NCBI RefSeq assembly: GCF_000717275.1
Contig: NZ_JNYV01000004.1
Location: 310,001-374,000 of the forward strand
From: Kitasatospora arboriphila
GTDB lineage: Bacteria; Actinomycetota; Actinomycetes; Mycobacteriales; Mycobacteriaceae
Direction of reading: 5' to 3'
Length of the DNA: 64,000 bases
A program made the position numbers and the translations under genes. The stretch's first letter is position 1, and each line of letters opens with the position of its first letter. The notes under the pieces are model-generated. The model saw nothing but the letters and a program-made list of their open reading frames with translations, ran no database searches and was not told where the DNA came from. This document shows positions 34,979 through 44,028 of this stretch, piece by piece.

Positions 34979-36480
34979 TCGCCGGAAGTCGTCAGGACGA
35001 GCGCGAAGACGAAGGTGGGGATCCGGACGGATCACAGGTCGACGTCCCGGTCGATCCCGACGTCGCGGTCCCGCCGCCCGGATTCCAGGTGCAGCTCGAT
35101 CCACGCTGCATGATCTCCGACGATCGTCGCCACATCATCGGGGGATCGCCGACCCGGCTCCTGAACCTGTCCGAGTTGGCCGGCGGCCTACTCGACGCCG
35201 ACGGCCGGCTCACGGTGCACGACCGCACCACCTCGCAACTGGCCAGGAAGTTGCTCGATGCCGGCGTCGGTCACCCACGGCCGATGTTCGGCCCGACCGA
35301 CACCGACGTCACCGTGGTGGTCCCGGTGCGCGACAACCAGTCCGGAATCGACCGGCTGCTACCGGGTCTGGGCGGACACAAGGTGATCGTCGTCGACGAC
35401 GGGTCGACCGTACCGATCCAGGCGCCAGGCGCCCAGGTGATCCGCCTCGAGCGCAGTCGTGGACCCGCAGCGGCGCGTAACAGGGGAGCCGCCCACGCGG
35501 ACACCGAGTTGCTCGCATTCCTCGACTCCGACGTCGTGCCAGAGCATGATTGGCTCACCAAGTTGCTCGGCCACTTCTCGGACCCGAAGGTCGCACTGGC
35601 GGCGCCACGAATCGTCGCGCTCGAGCCGGGCGGCGGCGCCACCTCCCGGTACGAAGCCCTGTGTTCTTCCCTCGACATGGGCCGCCGAGAAGGTCCGGTG
35701 GCGCCCCGGTCGCGAATTCCTTACGTCCCCAGCGCCGCAATGATCGTGCGCCGCAACTGCTTTCGCGGATTCGACGAGTCGATGGAGGTCGCCGAGGACG
35801 TAGACCTGTGCTGGCGGCTTCATGCTGATGGGTGGTCGCTGCGATACGACCCCATCGCCACCGTCGCCCACGACCACCGGCATCGTCTCTCCAAGAGCCT
35901 CGACCGCAAACGGTATTACGGTACCGGCGCGGCGTTGCTGTCGGGCCGTCATCCGGGCATGGGTGCTCCCTTGGCTCTCACCGTTCCCATGGCGGCAGCG
36001 ATGGCGGCTCTGGTCACGGGGACGGTCTGGGGGGTCATGGCCGCCCTCGCTGTCTTCGGGGTGATCGGCGGGCGGCTGCACCGCCGGGTGTCGTCCATGC
36101 CCGATGCCGCCCGCACGGCCGCCAAACTCACAGCGCAGTCGGTGGGATTCGGGGTGTTGCAGTCGGCGTCTGCGATGTGTCGCCACTATTGGCCGCTGTC
36201 GATTCTCCTCGCCTTGGTGTCCAAGCGTTTTCGGCTGCTGCTGCTCACCGTTGCGGTCGGGGAGGCAGCTTACGAGTGGGTCCGGTTGGAGCTGGTGAAC
36301 CCCGAGCCCGGTGCTCGCGTCGGCTGGTGGCGGTTCATGGTGCTTAAACGGCTCGACGATCTGGCCTATGGCGCAGGTCTGTGGCAGGGGGCGCTCGCGG
36401 GCCGCAGCATCGACGCACTCTATCCGCGGATCAGTAATACGGTGTCGACCGAAGCGCGCCCCCGCGTCGCCCCTCGATGA
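34975..36480 (+). CDS. mftF: Mycofactocin glycosyltransferase MftF
   Basis: 501-residue family-2 glycosyltransferase that adds a chain of glucose units to premycofactocin. The catalytic domain (about residues 105-330) holds TVVVPVRDN, VVDDGST, the DSD metal motif in AFLDSDV, and the acceptor-site MEVAEDVDLCWRL. Hydrophobic segments follow at about residues 325-365 and 400-425. An N-terminal extension of about 100 residues, including DPRCMISDDRRHIIGGSPTR, is typical of MftF. The GTG start overlaps mftE by four bases, and mftG follows within five bases of the stop. Confidence 0.92.
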   Translation: MIAGSRQDEREDEGGDPDGSQVDVPVDPDVAVPPPGFQVQLDPRCMISDDRRHIIGGSPTRLLNLSELAGGLLDADGRLTVHDRTTSQLARKLLDAGVGHPRPMFGPTDTDVTVVVPVRDNQSGIDRLLPGLGGHKVIVVDDGSTVPIQAPGAQVIRLERSRGPAAARNRGAAHADTELLAFLDSDVVPEHDWLTKLLGHFSDPKVALAAPRIVALEPGGGATSRYEALCSSLDMGRREGPVAPRSRIPYVPSAAMIVRRNCFRGFDESMEVAEDVDLCWRLHADGWSLRYDPIATVAHDHRHRLSKSLDRKRYYGTGAALLSGRHPGMGAPLALTVPMAAAMAALVTGTVWGVMAALAVFGVIGGRLHRRVSSMPDAARTAAKLTAQSVGFGVLQSASAMCRHYWPLSILLALVSKRFRLLLLTVAVGEAAYEWVRLELVNPEPGARVGWWRFMVLKRLDDLAYGAGLWQGALAGRSIDALYPRISNTVSTEARPRVAPR

Positions 36481-36484
36481 CCTG

Positions 36485-37804
36485 ATGAGCGGAGCTGCCG
36501 ATGTCGGCGCTGACGTCATCGTTGTCGGCGCGGGCAGCAGCGGGAGTGTTGTCGCCGAGCGCCTTTCCCGAGATCCGGATCGGCGGGTCTTGTGGCTCGA
36601 GGCCGGGCCCGGTTCGCCGGGGCCATCCGCGCTCCGCCTGGACCGGCTTCCGATCGGACCGGGTTCGGACCGGGTGGCGCGGTATCGCAGCAGGCAGGGG
36701 TTCGACCTACCCCGAGGGCGCGGTGTGGGCGGCTCGTCGGTGGTCAACGGCGGATACTTCCTGCGTTGGCATCGTTCGGATTTCACCGGCTGGTCCGAGG
36801 AGATCTGGCCGATGCCGGTGATCGCCGACACCTACGACAGTCTTGATGGTGGCGCGCAGGGCGGCGGCTCGATGCATGTCTCGGCATTTGCCGACGATGA
36901 GATCGGTGCGTATGCCGAGGCGTTCGAGAGTCATTGGGAATCAAAGGGTCTTGCGCGTGTCGAGGCGCCGTGGACCGATCTGGGGATCAACCGGGTGCGT
37001 TCGAATCGGGACGGCCCCCTACGTCGGTCGGCCGCGCATTGGATGGCTGACGATGGCGGCCGGCCCAGCCTGCGTCTGCTCACCGGTGCTGCGGCCACCG
37101 AGCTCGTGGTTCGGGGAGGGCGCGTCACGGGAGTCGCCGTCGGTGACGATGTGTTCGCTGCTGACGAAGTGATTGTCTGCGCCGGAACCCTGGGGACTGC
37201 AGAGCTGCTGATCCGGTCACCAGGCGTGCAGATTCAGAGCCTGGATGTGTGGGAGCATCGCGAAGTGCTCGTGCGGTTCGGCCCCGCGTCGCTGCCCGTC
37301 GCGAAGCCCCCGGCGTTGCTGCAGTCTGTGGTGCACACATCCGACGGTGTCGAGTTACGTTGTTACGGAGGGGACTTCGCCGACTTCATCGAAGGTCTGC
37401 CGGTGACGGGACCGGCTTTCGGGGCCGCTCTGATGCGTCCGCACCGCGCCGGATCCCTGTCCTGGGATGCGACGCACGGCCTGCAGGTCGACCTCGGTGA
37501 ACTCGACGGCGCTGACACGCGCACCCTGGGCGTGTGGGCCGAGCGACTGCGGGCGATGTTCGAGAGTGATCACTTTGCCGCGTGCGCGGAGAAGGGGAGC
37601 GCTCAGATCGATCCGGTGCTCAGGACCTCACAGCACGCCTGGGGCACGCTGCCGATGGGGGTGGCCACGGACTGGGCCGGAGCGGTGAACGGGGTCGATG
37701 GTCTGAGGGTGATCGATGCCTCCATCTTGCCGACGGCCGGCTCGTCCGGGCCGCACGCGACGGTGATGATGGTCGCGGCTCGCATCGTGGATCTGATCTA
37801 CTGA
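36485..37804 (+). CDS. mftG: Mycofactocin-associated GMC oxidoreductase MftG
   Basis: 439-residue flavoprotein of the glucose-methanol-choline family. The Rossmann FAD motif VIVVGAGSSGSVVAERLS is at about residue 11, RGVGGSSVVNGGYF at about residue 80, and the C-terminal HAWGT plus ILPTAGSSGPHATVMM carry the expected active-site His and FAD contacts. MftG links reduced mycofactocin to the respiratory chain. The start is ATG 36485, four bases past the mftF stop; earlier codons lie inside mftF. Confidence 0.88.
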   Translation: MSGAADVGADVIVVGAGSSGSVVAERLSRDPDRRVLWLEAGPGSPGPSALRLDRLPIGPGSDRVARYRSRQGFDLPRGRGVGGSSVVNGGYFLRWHRSDFTGWSEEIWPMPVIADTYDSLDGGAQGGGSMHVSAFADDEIGAYAEAFESHWESKGLARVEAPWTDLGINRVRSNRDGPLRRSAAHWMADDGGRPSLRLLTGAAATELVVRGGRVTGVAVGDDVFAADEVIVCAGTLGTAELLIRSPGVQIQSLDVWEHREVLVRFGPASLPVAKPPALLQSVVHTSDGVELRCYGGDFADFIEGLPVTGPAFGAALMRPHRAGSLSWDATHGLQVDLGELDGADTRTLGVWAERLRAMFESDHFAACAEKGSAQIDPVLRTSQHAWGTLPMGVATDWAGAVNGVDGLRVIDASILPTAGSSGPHATVMMVAARIVDLIY

Positions 37805-37861
37805 TTTACCCAACTGAATGTCCAATTGTCCTCCGTCAACGCCGGTGGCTACGGTAGGGCC

Positions 37862-38764
37862 ATGGACGAATCTCGGTTGACCGTCGTGATCCCGGCCTAC
37901 AACGAGGCCGAGACTCTCAGAGGTTGCCTCGACAGCTTGGTACCGCAACTGACCCACCTGTACGAGATCGTGGTGGTGGACAACAACTCGACTGATGAAA
38001 CGGCTTCGCTTGTTGAGGAATTCGCTTCGAAGTACGGCAAGTTCCGGTCGGTGGTGGCCACCGAACAGGGTGTGATCCACGCCCGCACAGTCGGTTTCGA
38101 CAATGCCCGGGGTGATGTGATCGCTCGCATCGATGCCGATTCGCGCGTCGGTCCCGGGTGGGCGCAGTCGATCAACGAGTTCTTCGACCAGTACGGTGAC
38201 GTTTACCAAGCGGGCACCGGCTTGTGCACTTCATATGATCTGCCGTTCCAGGATCGCTTTCGCCGATCGCACATCGGTATCACCGACGATGCGCGGGCCA
38301 AACTGGCCGCGATGTCAGAGCGGCCGGGGTCCGAGGGGCCAGATCTTCAGCGGTTGTTCGGGTCGAACATGGCAATGACAAAAACGGCGTGGGAGCAGGC
38401 GCGCTCGTGCAGCTGCATGCGCTCGGACGTGTTCGAGGATCTTGATCTGACCCTGTGCCTCAAGCGGAACGGTGTCCGGATCGGCCTGATCCCCGGCGCC
38501 GACGCAACAATCTCCGGCCGGCGATACCTCACCCCGCCCCCGGCATACTTCAGGTACTGCCTGCGAGATCAGCGAACCTTCAAAGTGCATGGGCTGCCCA
38601 AAGAGCGAGCGAAGGCGGTGGTGCAGATGCTTGTTGTCGCCATGCCCTTTTATCTGATCAACTGGGTGCCCTTTCGGGCATATGATCCCGTCTCGCAGCG
38701 ATTCACCCTTCGGAACCTGATCCGGCCGCCGCAGACTCGGCTCACGCCCCGCGCCCACCGCTGA
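37862..38764 (+). CDS. Family-2 glycosyltransferase
   Basis: 300-residue GT-A-fold glycosyltransferase. TVVIPAYNEAETL (about residue 7), VVDNNSTDETA and DADSRVGPGW (the DxD site) define the nucleotide-sugar-binding domain; FEDLDLTLCLK is the acceptor/catalytic region. A hydrophobic stretch near the C-terminus (MLVVAMPFYLINW) may anchor it to the membrane. It is co-directional with mftG, 57 bp downstream, and convergent with another GT2. Whether it serves mycofactocin, the NRPS product or the envelope is not decidable here. Confidence 0.78.
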   Translation: MDESRLTVVIPAYNEAETLRGCLDSLVPQLTHLYEIVVVDNNSTDETASLVEEFASKYGKFRSVVATEQGVIHARTVGFDNARGDVIARIDADSRVGPGWAQSINEFFDQYGDVYQAGTGLCTSYDLPFQDRFRRSHIGITDDARAKLAAMSERPGSEGPDLQRLFGSNMAMTKTAWEQARSCSCMRSDVFEDLDLTLCLKRNGVRIGLIPGADATISGRRYLTPPPAYFRYCLRDQRTFKVHGLPKERAKAVVQMLVVAMPFYLINWVPFRAYDPVSQRFTLRNLIRPPQTRLTPRAHR

Positions 38765-38794
38765 CCGCCGTCGAACTGTCGATGCCCGAAGGCT

Positions 38795-39703
38795 TCACAA
38801 GCACAGCACGCGGTGGGTGATCCCGCCGCGGATCTTGCCCGCCTCGTGAGCTACGTGATAAATCCAGCGACCGGTGTTCATGCGGGTGACTGCTTGCGGC
38901 AGAAGAGGATTGCGAAGAGCGAGCGACGTCACCACCAGCGGGAACAGCAGCGGCCGGTTGTATTGGGTGAACCCCATCTCCCGGTAGCGGGCATGTATCT
39001 GCGCCGCCCCCCGGCCATAAACGTAGATCTGTTTCCACAGCGACCGGTAGGTGTTGCGCAGTCGGTAGTCGAGCAGGGCTTCAGAGCTGTGTACGAGCAC
39101 GTACCCCGCCAGCTGTGCGCGCCATACGTAGTCGTTGTCTTCGGCCGTGTGGACAAAGGCCTCGTCGAATCCGCCGATACGGTCGTGGACATCGCGCCAC
39201 ACGCCCATGTTCGCGCCGATGGCGGTCGGATACCAGCCCGGTACCGGCCAACCGTCTTCGGGCAAAGGGATCGGCCGCCAGGTCCGAACCTCAGGGGTGT
39301 TGAGCGCCTCGGTGTCGAGGGATCCCGATACGAGGTCGGCGGCTTCTGCAGCGGCCGCCATGCTGCTGAGCCAGTGTGGACGTACCCGGTCATCACTGTC
39401 GACGAACGCGAGAAAATCGCCTCGGGCGGCCTCGGCGCCCGCATTACGCGCATGCGACGCCCCCGGCACCGCAGAACTGTCGACGTAGACGACGTGGAGA
39501 CCGTCGGGGATCGCTGGGCCGTCGATGAACTCGCGTAATCCGTCGGTCGAGCCGTTGTCGCTGATCACCACCTCCCAGTCGCCTTGATAGTCCTGGGCGG
39601 CAAGAGCTTTCATCTGCTCGATCAGGTAGGGCATGCCGTTTCTGACCGGGATGATCACCGAGACACGAGACGGTCCCCGGCGCCGTGATCGTGGAGGGGG
39701 CAT
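38795..39703 (-). CDS. Family-2 glycosyltransferase of the NRPS-associated unit
   Basis: 302-residue glycosyltransferase. VSVIIPVRNGMPYL (about residue 14), VISDNGSTDG, and the DxD motif in AFVDSDDRV are clear; FVHTAEDNDYVWR carries the ED catalytic motif. It is the last gene of the minus-strand run drr-WS/DGAT-WS/DGAT-GT, only 12 bp after the acyltransferase, so a role in decorating the same product is likely. No membrane helices are evident. Confidence 0.8.
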   Translation of the reverse strand: MPPPRSRRRGPSRVSVIIPVRNGMPYLIEQMKALAAQDYQGDWEVVISDNGSTDGLREFIDGPAIPDGLHVVYVDSSAVPGASHARNAGAEAARGDFLAFVDSDDRVRPHWLSSMAAAAEAADLVSGSLDTEALNTPEVRTWRPIPLPEDGWPVPGWYPTAIGANMGVWRDVHDRIGGFDEAFVHTAEDNDYVWRAQLAGYVLVHSSEALLDYRLRNTYRSLWKQIYVYGRGAAQIHARYREMGFTQYNRPLLFPLVVTSLALRNPLLPQAVTRMNTGRWIYHVAHEAGKIRGGITHRVLCL

Positions 39704-39715
39704 TGGTCGACGACC

Positions 39716-41110
39716 TCAGATGATGGTGGCTCGGTGCGTCTCGAATGACTCGCGGACGATCTGACAGTATTCGCCGATGTCGGGCATCACTGCCGAGTCG
39801 ACCGTGATCGACATGGCGATGTGGTCACCCCGGTCGGAGATCGCGTGAGCCAGAGTTGCACCCGAGCCGACCGGTTGCATGGTGAAGCTGTCCACGATGT
39901 TCATCCCGCAGAAACTACCGTGTCTCGCGATCCCGGGCAGGTTGGTGATCACCACGTTGAAACGGGGTGGCGCGACTGACTTCTTGCGGCGCGGCCGCCC
40001 GGAACCGAGCAGCCGGAGGACCGGGGCGGGCACGATGTCGATGAACCCCGTCGTCTGTTCCGCCAACTTCTGTTTGACCCTGTTCTTCTTACGTGCGGTC
40101 TCCGCGGCGATCAGCGATATCCGCACCCGGGGATCCGCTTCGGTGGTCACCAGATCCACGACCACCGGAACGAACTGGTTTGCCGTATCCGCTTCACGCA
40201 TTCCCCTCGTCGACACCGGTACCAGCGCAGACAGCGACGATGGCGGGGTCTCGTTCCTGCGACCGAGATAGTCGTGAACAGCCTGTCCGACAATGGACAA
40301 CATGAGGTCGTTGACCGTGGCGCCACCCAACGAAGACTTCATCTCGAGCACATCGCCGCGGTCGAAGAGGATGTGGCCTACCGTGCGGGGGCCGCGGAAG
40401 TCGTGATTGAAGCGGGTGACCGGCCAAACCCGGTGGGGCCGAACACCGCCCGCCTGTGCTCGCCTCTGCTGTCTCGATGCCCGCACGATCCCGATACCCT
40501 CTTGTGCGAACCGGCTCCAGAGCGCGGGTCCACGCCGGAGTTCCCGACGGGTCAGCGCCGCGCGAGATGCAGTGCCCTTCCCGACGACCCGGCCCTCCGC
40601 GCGTGTTGCGTCGCTCACGACACCGTCGTCGAACACCTTCTCGCCCAAGGTCGCCGAGGTGACGCCATCGAAGGCGATGTGATGGAACCGGAACACCACG
40701 AGACTGCACAGGCCGGCGTGGCCTGGCACGCCGGTGACGTCGGGGATGACGTGCATGAGCCAGGGTGCGTGGGCCAGATCCATCGGCGAGTCCCCGAATT
40801 GCTCGACGAGCTCGATCGCCGAAGCCCACGTGCCGACGTTGCGGTGCACCTGCAGGTGAGCGGCTGCGGAGAAATCCGGATCAGGAACCCAATAGGGGTA
40901 ACCGATGTCTGAGGGCAGCCGGATCAGCTTGCTGGTGAACAGGTCTGAGATCCAGATCCGTTCGCTGATCCACTCCAGGAGGCGATCCTCGGTGAGCTCG
41001 AGCGGTCGGCCGGCGGGGTTCACGACAACCTGGCAGCTGACCACCGTGGCCGTCGCGACCCCGTCCCCGAGGTAGAGGTATGCGGCGTCACGCGCGGTGA
41101 CCTGTTTCAT
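39716..41110 (-). CDS. WS/DGAT-family O-acyltransferase (second of pair)
   Basis: 464-residue acyltransferase of the wax ester synthase / diacylglycerol acyltransferase family, which transfers acyl groups from CoA to hydroxyls. The catalytic motif HHIAFDG (HHxxxDG) is at about residue 165. N-terminal RDAAYLYLGDG corresponds to the family start, and PGIARHGSFCGMN near the C-terminus matches the PLW/NxxG-type region. A paralogue lies immediately upstream. Context with an NRPS, exporter and glycosyltransferase suggests it may acylate a secondary metabolite rather than form storage lipid; a triacylglycerol or wax synthase role cannot be excluded. Confidence 0.82.
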   Translation of the reverse strand: MKQVTARDAAYLYLGDGVATATVVSCQVVVNPAGRPLELTEDRLLEWISERIWISDLFTSKLIRLPSDIGYPYWVPDPDFSAAAHLQVHRNVGTWASAIELVEQFGDSPMDLAHAPWLMHVIPDVTGVPGHAGLCSLVVFRFHHIAFDGVTSATLGEKVFDDGVVSDATRAEGRVVGKGTASRAALTRRELRRGPALWSRFAQEGIGIVRASRQQRRAQAGGVRPHRVWPVTRFNHDFRGPRTVGHILFDRGDVLEMKSSLGGATVNDLMLSIVGQAVHDYLGRRNETPPSSLSALVPVSTRGMREADTANQFVPVVVDLVTTEADPRVRISLIAAETARKKNRVKQKLAEQTTGFIDIVPAPVLRLLGSGRPRRKKSVAPPRFNVVITNLPGIARHGSFCGMNIVDSFTMQPVGSGATLAHAISDRGDHIAMSITVDSAVMPDIGEYCQIVRESFETHRATII

Positions 41111-41219
41111 TCGGCGATCTCCGGTGATGTGCAGGGCCGTCCCACGCGATCCGCTGTGGCGCTACGGGACCGCGATCTGGACGGGCGGGGACGAACGGTG
41201 GGGTGGTCGGCTGGCAGTC

Positions 41220-42605
41220 TCAGCCGACCTCGGCCTGGTGGGTCTTGAACGATTGCTCGATGATCCGGCAGTACTCGGTGATGTCGGGGAGCGACGCCCG
41301 ATCGGCCGTGATGGACACCGCGAGCTTGTCGGCCCGGTTTGTCATCACGTGAGCCAGGGTCGATCCACTGGCCACAGTCTGGACCCCGAAGCCGCCCACC
41401 ACTTCCAGTCCGAAGATCTTCCGTCGCATCTGGACACCGTTGACGTTGGTCACCACGATGTTGAACGCCGGGGCGGTGGAGGCCGACTTCGACTGCCGAC
41501 GCGAGAGAACTCCGAGGAGACGCAGCAGTGGTGCGGGCATTGCGTCCACCACCGCGATGTCTGCCCGGGTCGCCTCCTCGGCGATGCGCTTCTTCTCCCG
41601 ACTCGTTTCCGCCGAGATCAATCGGACTCGCGTGGTGAGATCGGATTCGGCCGTCTGCAGGTCGACAACCATCGGGACGAACTGGTTCGCCGAAGCGGAC
41701 TCACGCATTGCCCGCGTCGACATCGGCACCAGCGCGGACATCGAGGACTCGGGGCGCTCTCCCGCCTGGGTCAGGTAACGGTTGGTCGCCTCTCCGATGA
41801 CGGACAGCATCAGGTCGTTGAGGGTTGCGCCGGGGACGCGCGACCGCAACTCGAGCACTTCTTGCAGATCGAGCATCACGCCGTCAGCTATTCGCGGTCC
41901 CCGGAACGGCGCGTTGAACCGGATGACCGGCCAGCTGCGACGTATCCCGGGCTCGGATGTCTTCGCCTTTTCCCGGGTCCGGCGGATTGTCGTTCCGCAG
42001 ACACGGGCGAACCGCCAGAAATGACCGGGCAGGCCGACGAGCTCTCTCCGCGCCACCGCCGCCCGGGTTTTTTCGGCACCCCCGACGATCCGGCCTGCGG
42101 CACGGACTTCGTCGGTGATTTCCAGGTCGCTGAACATGGTGGCCGTCAGGGTGCTGAACAACATCCCATCGAACGCGGCGTGGTGGTAGTGGAGCGCCAC
42201 GAGTGTCGACAACCCGGTTTGATCCGGTGCGTCGGGGATGTCGGTGATGACATGCATCAGCCACAGCGGACGGGACGGGTCGAGTGGTGTGGCCGCGATG
42301 TCTGCCACCAGGTCTCGGGCCGCGGACCAATCCGTCACGCCATGGAACCGGACATGTGCGGCGGGGTCGAATGCCGGATCCGGCACCCAGTAGGGCAAGC
42401 CGACGTCGCCGGGGAGACGCATCAATTTGCTGGTGAACAGATCCGACACATCGAGGCGTCCGCGTAACCAATCCACGGCGGCGGTGTGGTCGATCGTCAG
42501 CGGTAGCCCGTCGGGATTGGGCATCAGGTACGACGACACGATGGTCGACGAGTTCACGTCGCCGAGATACAAGTAGGCGGCGTCACGTCCCGCGATCTGC
42601 TTCAT
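41220..42605 (-). CDS. WS/DGAT-family O-acyltransferase (first of pair)
   Basis: 461-residue paralogue of the acyltransferase at 39716. The catalytic motif is HHAAFDG at about residue 163. The start at ATG 42605 is chosen because the sequence MKQIAGRDAAYLYLGD then lines up with the start of its neighbour; 15 earlier codons are open. The two share layout throughout, so they arose by tandem duplication. The gap to the next gene is 109 bp. Confidence 0.82.
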   Translation of the reverse strand: MKQIAGRDAAYLYLGDVNSSTIVSSYLMPNPDGLPLTIDHTAAVDWLRGRLDVSDLFTSKLMRLPGDVGLPYWVPDPAFDPAAHVRFHGVTDWSAARDLVADIAATPLDPSRPLWLMHVITDIPDAPDQTGLSTLVALHYHHAAFDGMLFSTLTATMFSDLEITDEVRAAGRIVGGAEKTRAAVARRELVGLPGHFWRFARVCGTTIRRTREKAKTSEPGIRRSWPVIRFNAPFRGPRIADGVMLDLQEVLELRSRVPGATLNDLMLSVIGEATNRYLTQAGERPESSMSALVPMSTRAMRESASANQFVPMVVDLQTAESDLTTRVRLISAETSREKKRIAEEATRADIAVVDAMPAPLLRLLGVLSRRQSKSASTAPAFNIVVTNVNGVQMRRKIFGLEVVGGFGVQTVASGSTLAHVMTNRADKLAVSITADRASLPDITEYCRIIEQSFKTHQAEVG

Positions 42606-42696
42606 CGCGTCGGTTTCGGTGGCATAGGTGTTGATCGTAGGCAACAACACCCCAACTCGGCGGTTTTCGAACAGGCCAGACCGGCCAAGGGGACGG

Positions 42697-44028
42697 TCAG
42701 GTTCGCGAGGCCGCGGCTCGTCGGTACCCGCGCAATGCCGGGTAGGCGAAGATCACGATCGCCCCCACAGCCCAGGCGACCGTCTTGATCAGACTGTCGG
42801 CCACCGGTCCGCCGATGGCCAGCGCACGCATGGTCTCGATGGCACACGTCATGGGCTGGTTGCGGACCAGGGGCTGCAGGATCTCCGGATAGGCCTCGAT
42901 CGGCGAGAACCCCGAATTGAAGAACATCAACAAGCTCGTGATGAGCGACATGATGGGCACCAGGGGGAGGTTCGATGCCGAAACCGCCAGTGTCAGAACG
43001 ATCGTCGAGTAGGCCGCACCGTAAAGGAGGGCGACCCCGAAGATGCCGATTGCCGGCAGGACCCCTTGGTTGAAGCGCCATCCGATGGCCAGGCCCGCGG
43101 TTGTCAGAATCGCTGTACTGACCAGGATCCGGATCAGCTCGACATTGACACGCGACGTCAGATCCGCAGCCCGGTGTACCGGTAGTACGTAGAGGCGGGT
43201 CAGCAATCCTGTTCGCCGCTCGCTGATCAGCCGGGTGCCCACGGCGAGCGAGCCGAACATCGCCCCGACCAGGACAACCAGGGGCACAGTGCCGTAGGCA
43301 CTGTTCTGACCCGTGGCCTGTCCGACGGCGTCCCCGAGGACAACCTTGAACATGACCATGCTCAGCAGCGGGAACAGCATGCTCTGCATGAGGGTGAGTC
43401 GGTCCCGCGTGACGACGAGCAACTGCCGACCGGTGAGGATGCGGGCGTGCCGCAGGAACGCCTTGACACCGCGTTCACTGGCATCGGGGTGATCGGCAAA
43501 TGCTGTCGCCAGGTCCTTGCGGTGATCGCCCGCCGACTCCTGCTCGGCCGCGTCGACGGCCGCAGCAGCAGCGGCGATCTTCCGCACGTCCAGACGAACG
43601 GTCTGGGCCTGCTGGAGTTCGGCCGATACGTGGCTGGTGTCCAGAGCGCCCGGATCGGTGAACTGGGTGAGCTGCTCACCTCGGTATGCGGTGGCTCCCG
43701 CACGGCCCGACGGGCGAAGGACTGCTTGTTCGGCAGTCCAATCCGCGGCTGCGGCACCAGGGGACAGAAGTGTCCACGGGCCGACAAAAGTCCGATTGGT
43801 GGCAGTGACCGGGGCTTCGTAATCGCTCTGGTCCGCCTCGCCGCGGTCGAGTCGCTCGAATCGTGTGGTCGGGAGGTCGTCGGGACGGCTTCGGCGTCGT
43901 CCGGACGGGGGCTGTTCGGTGCGCCACCAGTGCTGGAGCCCGGCGGCATCGCCGTCGCCCCGGTGTCGGGGGCGACGGGGCACCACCGGTACCGGCGGCT
44001 CCTGCGGCGGACGTTTGTCTTCGCTCAA
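42697..44028 (-). CDS. ABC-2 type permease, DrrC-like, with long N-terminal extension
   Basis: About 443 residues. The C-terminal 250 residues form an ABC-2 membrane domain with six hydrophobic segments, the last containing SLITSLLMFFNSGFSPIEAY, a DrrB/DrrC-type sequence. It is preceded by about 150-170 residues of charged, Pro-rich cytoplasmic sequence not usual for this family. The start chosen is TTG 44028, overlapping the upstream permease by four bases (TTGA) with GGAGC upstream; an ATG at 44097 lies inside the previous gene. It works with the permease and ATPase encoded upstream. Confidence 0.8.
   Translation of the reverse strand: MSEDKRPPQEPPVPVVPRRPRHRGDGDAAGLQHWWRTEQPPSGRRRSRPDDLPTTRFERLDRGEADQSDYEAPVTATNRTFVGPWTLLSPGAAAADWTAEQAVLRPSGRAGATAYRGEQLTQFTDPGALDTSHVSAELQQAQTVRLDVRKIAAAAAAVDAAEQESAGDHRKDLATAFADHPDASERGVKAFLRHARILTGRQLLVVTRDRLTLMQSMLFPLLSMVMFKVVLGDAVGQATGQNSAYGTVPLVVLVGAMFGSLAVGTRLISERRTGLLTRLYVLPVHRAADLTSRVNVELIRILVSTAILTTAGLAIGWRFNQGVLPAIGIFGVALLYGAAYSTIVLTLAVSASNLPLVPIMSLITSLLMFFNSGFSPIEAYPEILQPLVRNQPMTCAIETMRALAIGGPVADSLIKTVAWAVGAIVIFAYPALRGYRRAAASRT

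Noticed and set aside
38795..42605. NRPS condensation or PapA-type assignment for the two HHxxxDG proteins
   Set aside because: The shared HHxxxDG motif alone is ambiguous, but the RDAAYLYLGD start and overall layout fit the WS/DGAT family better.
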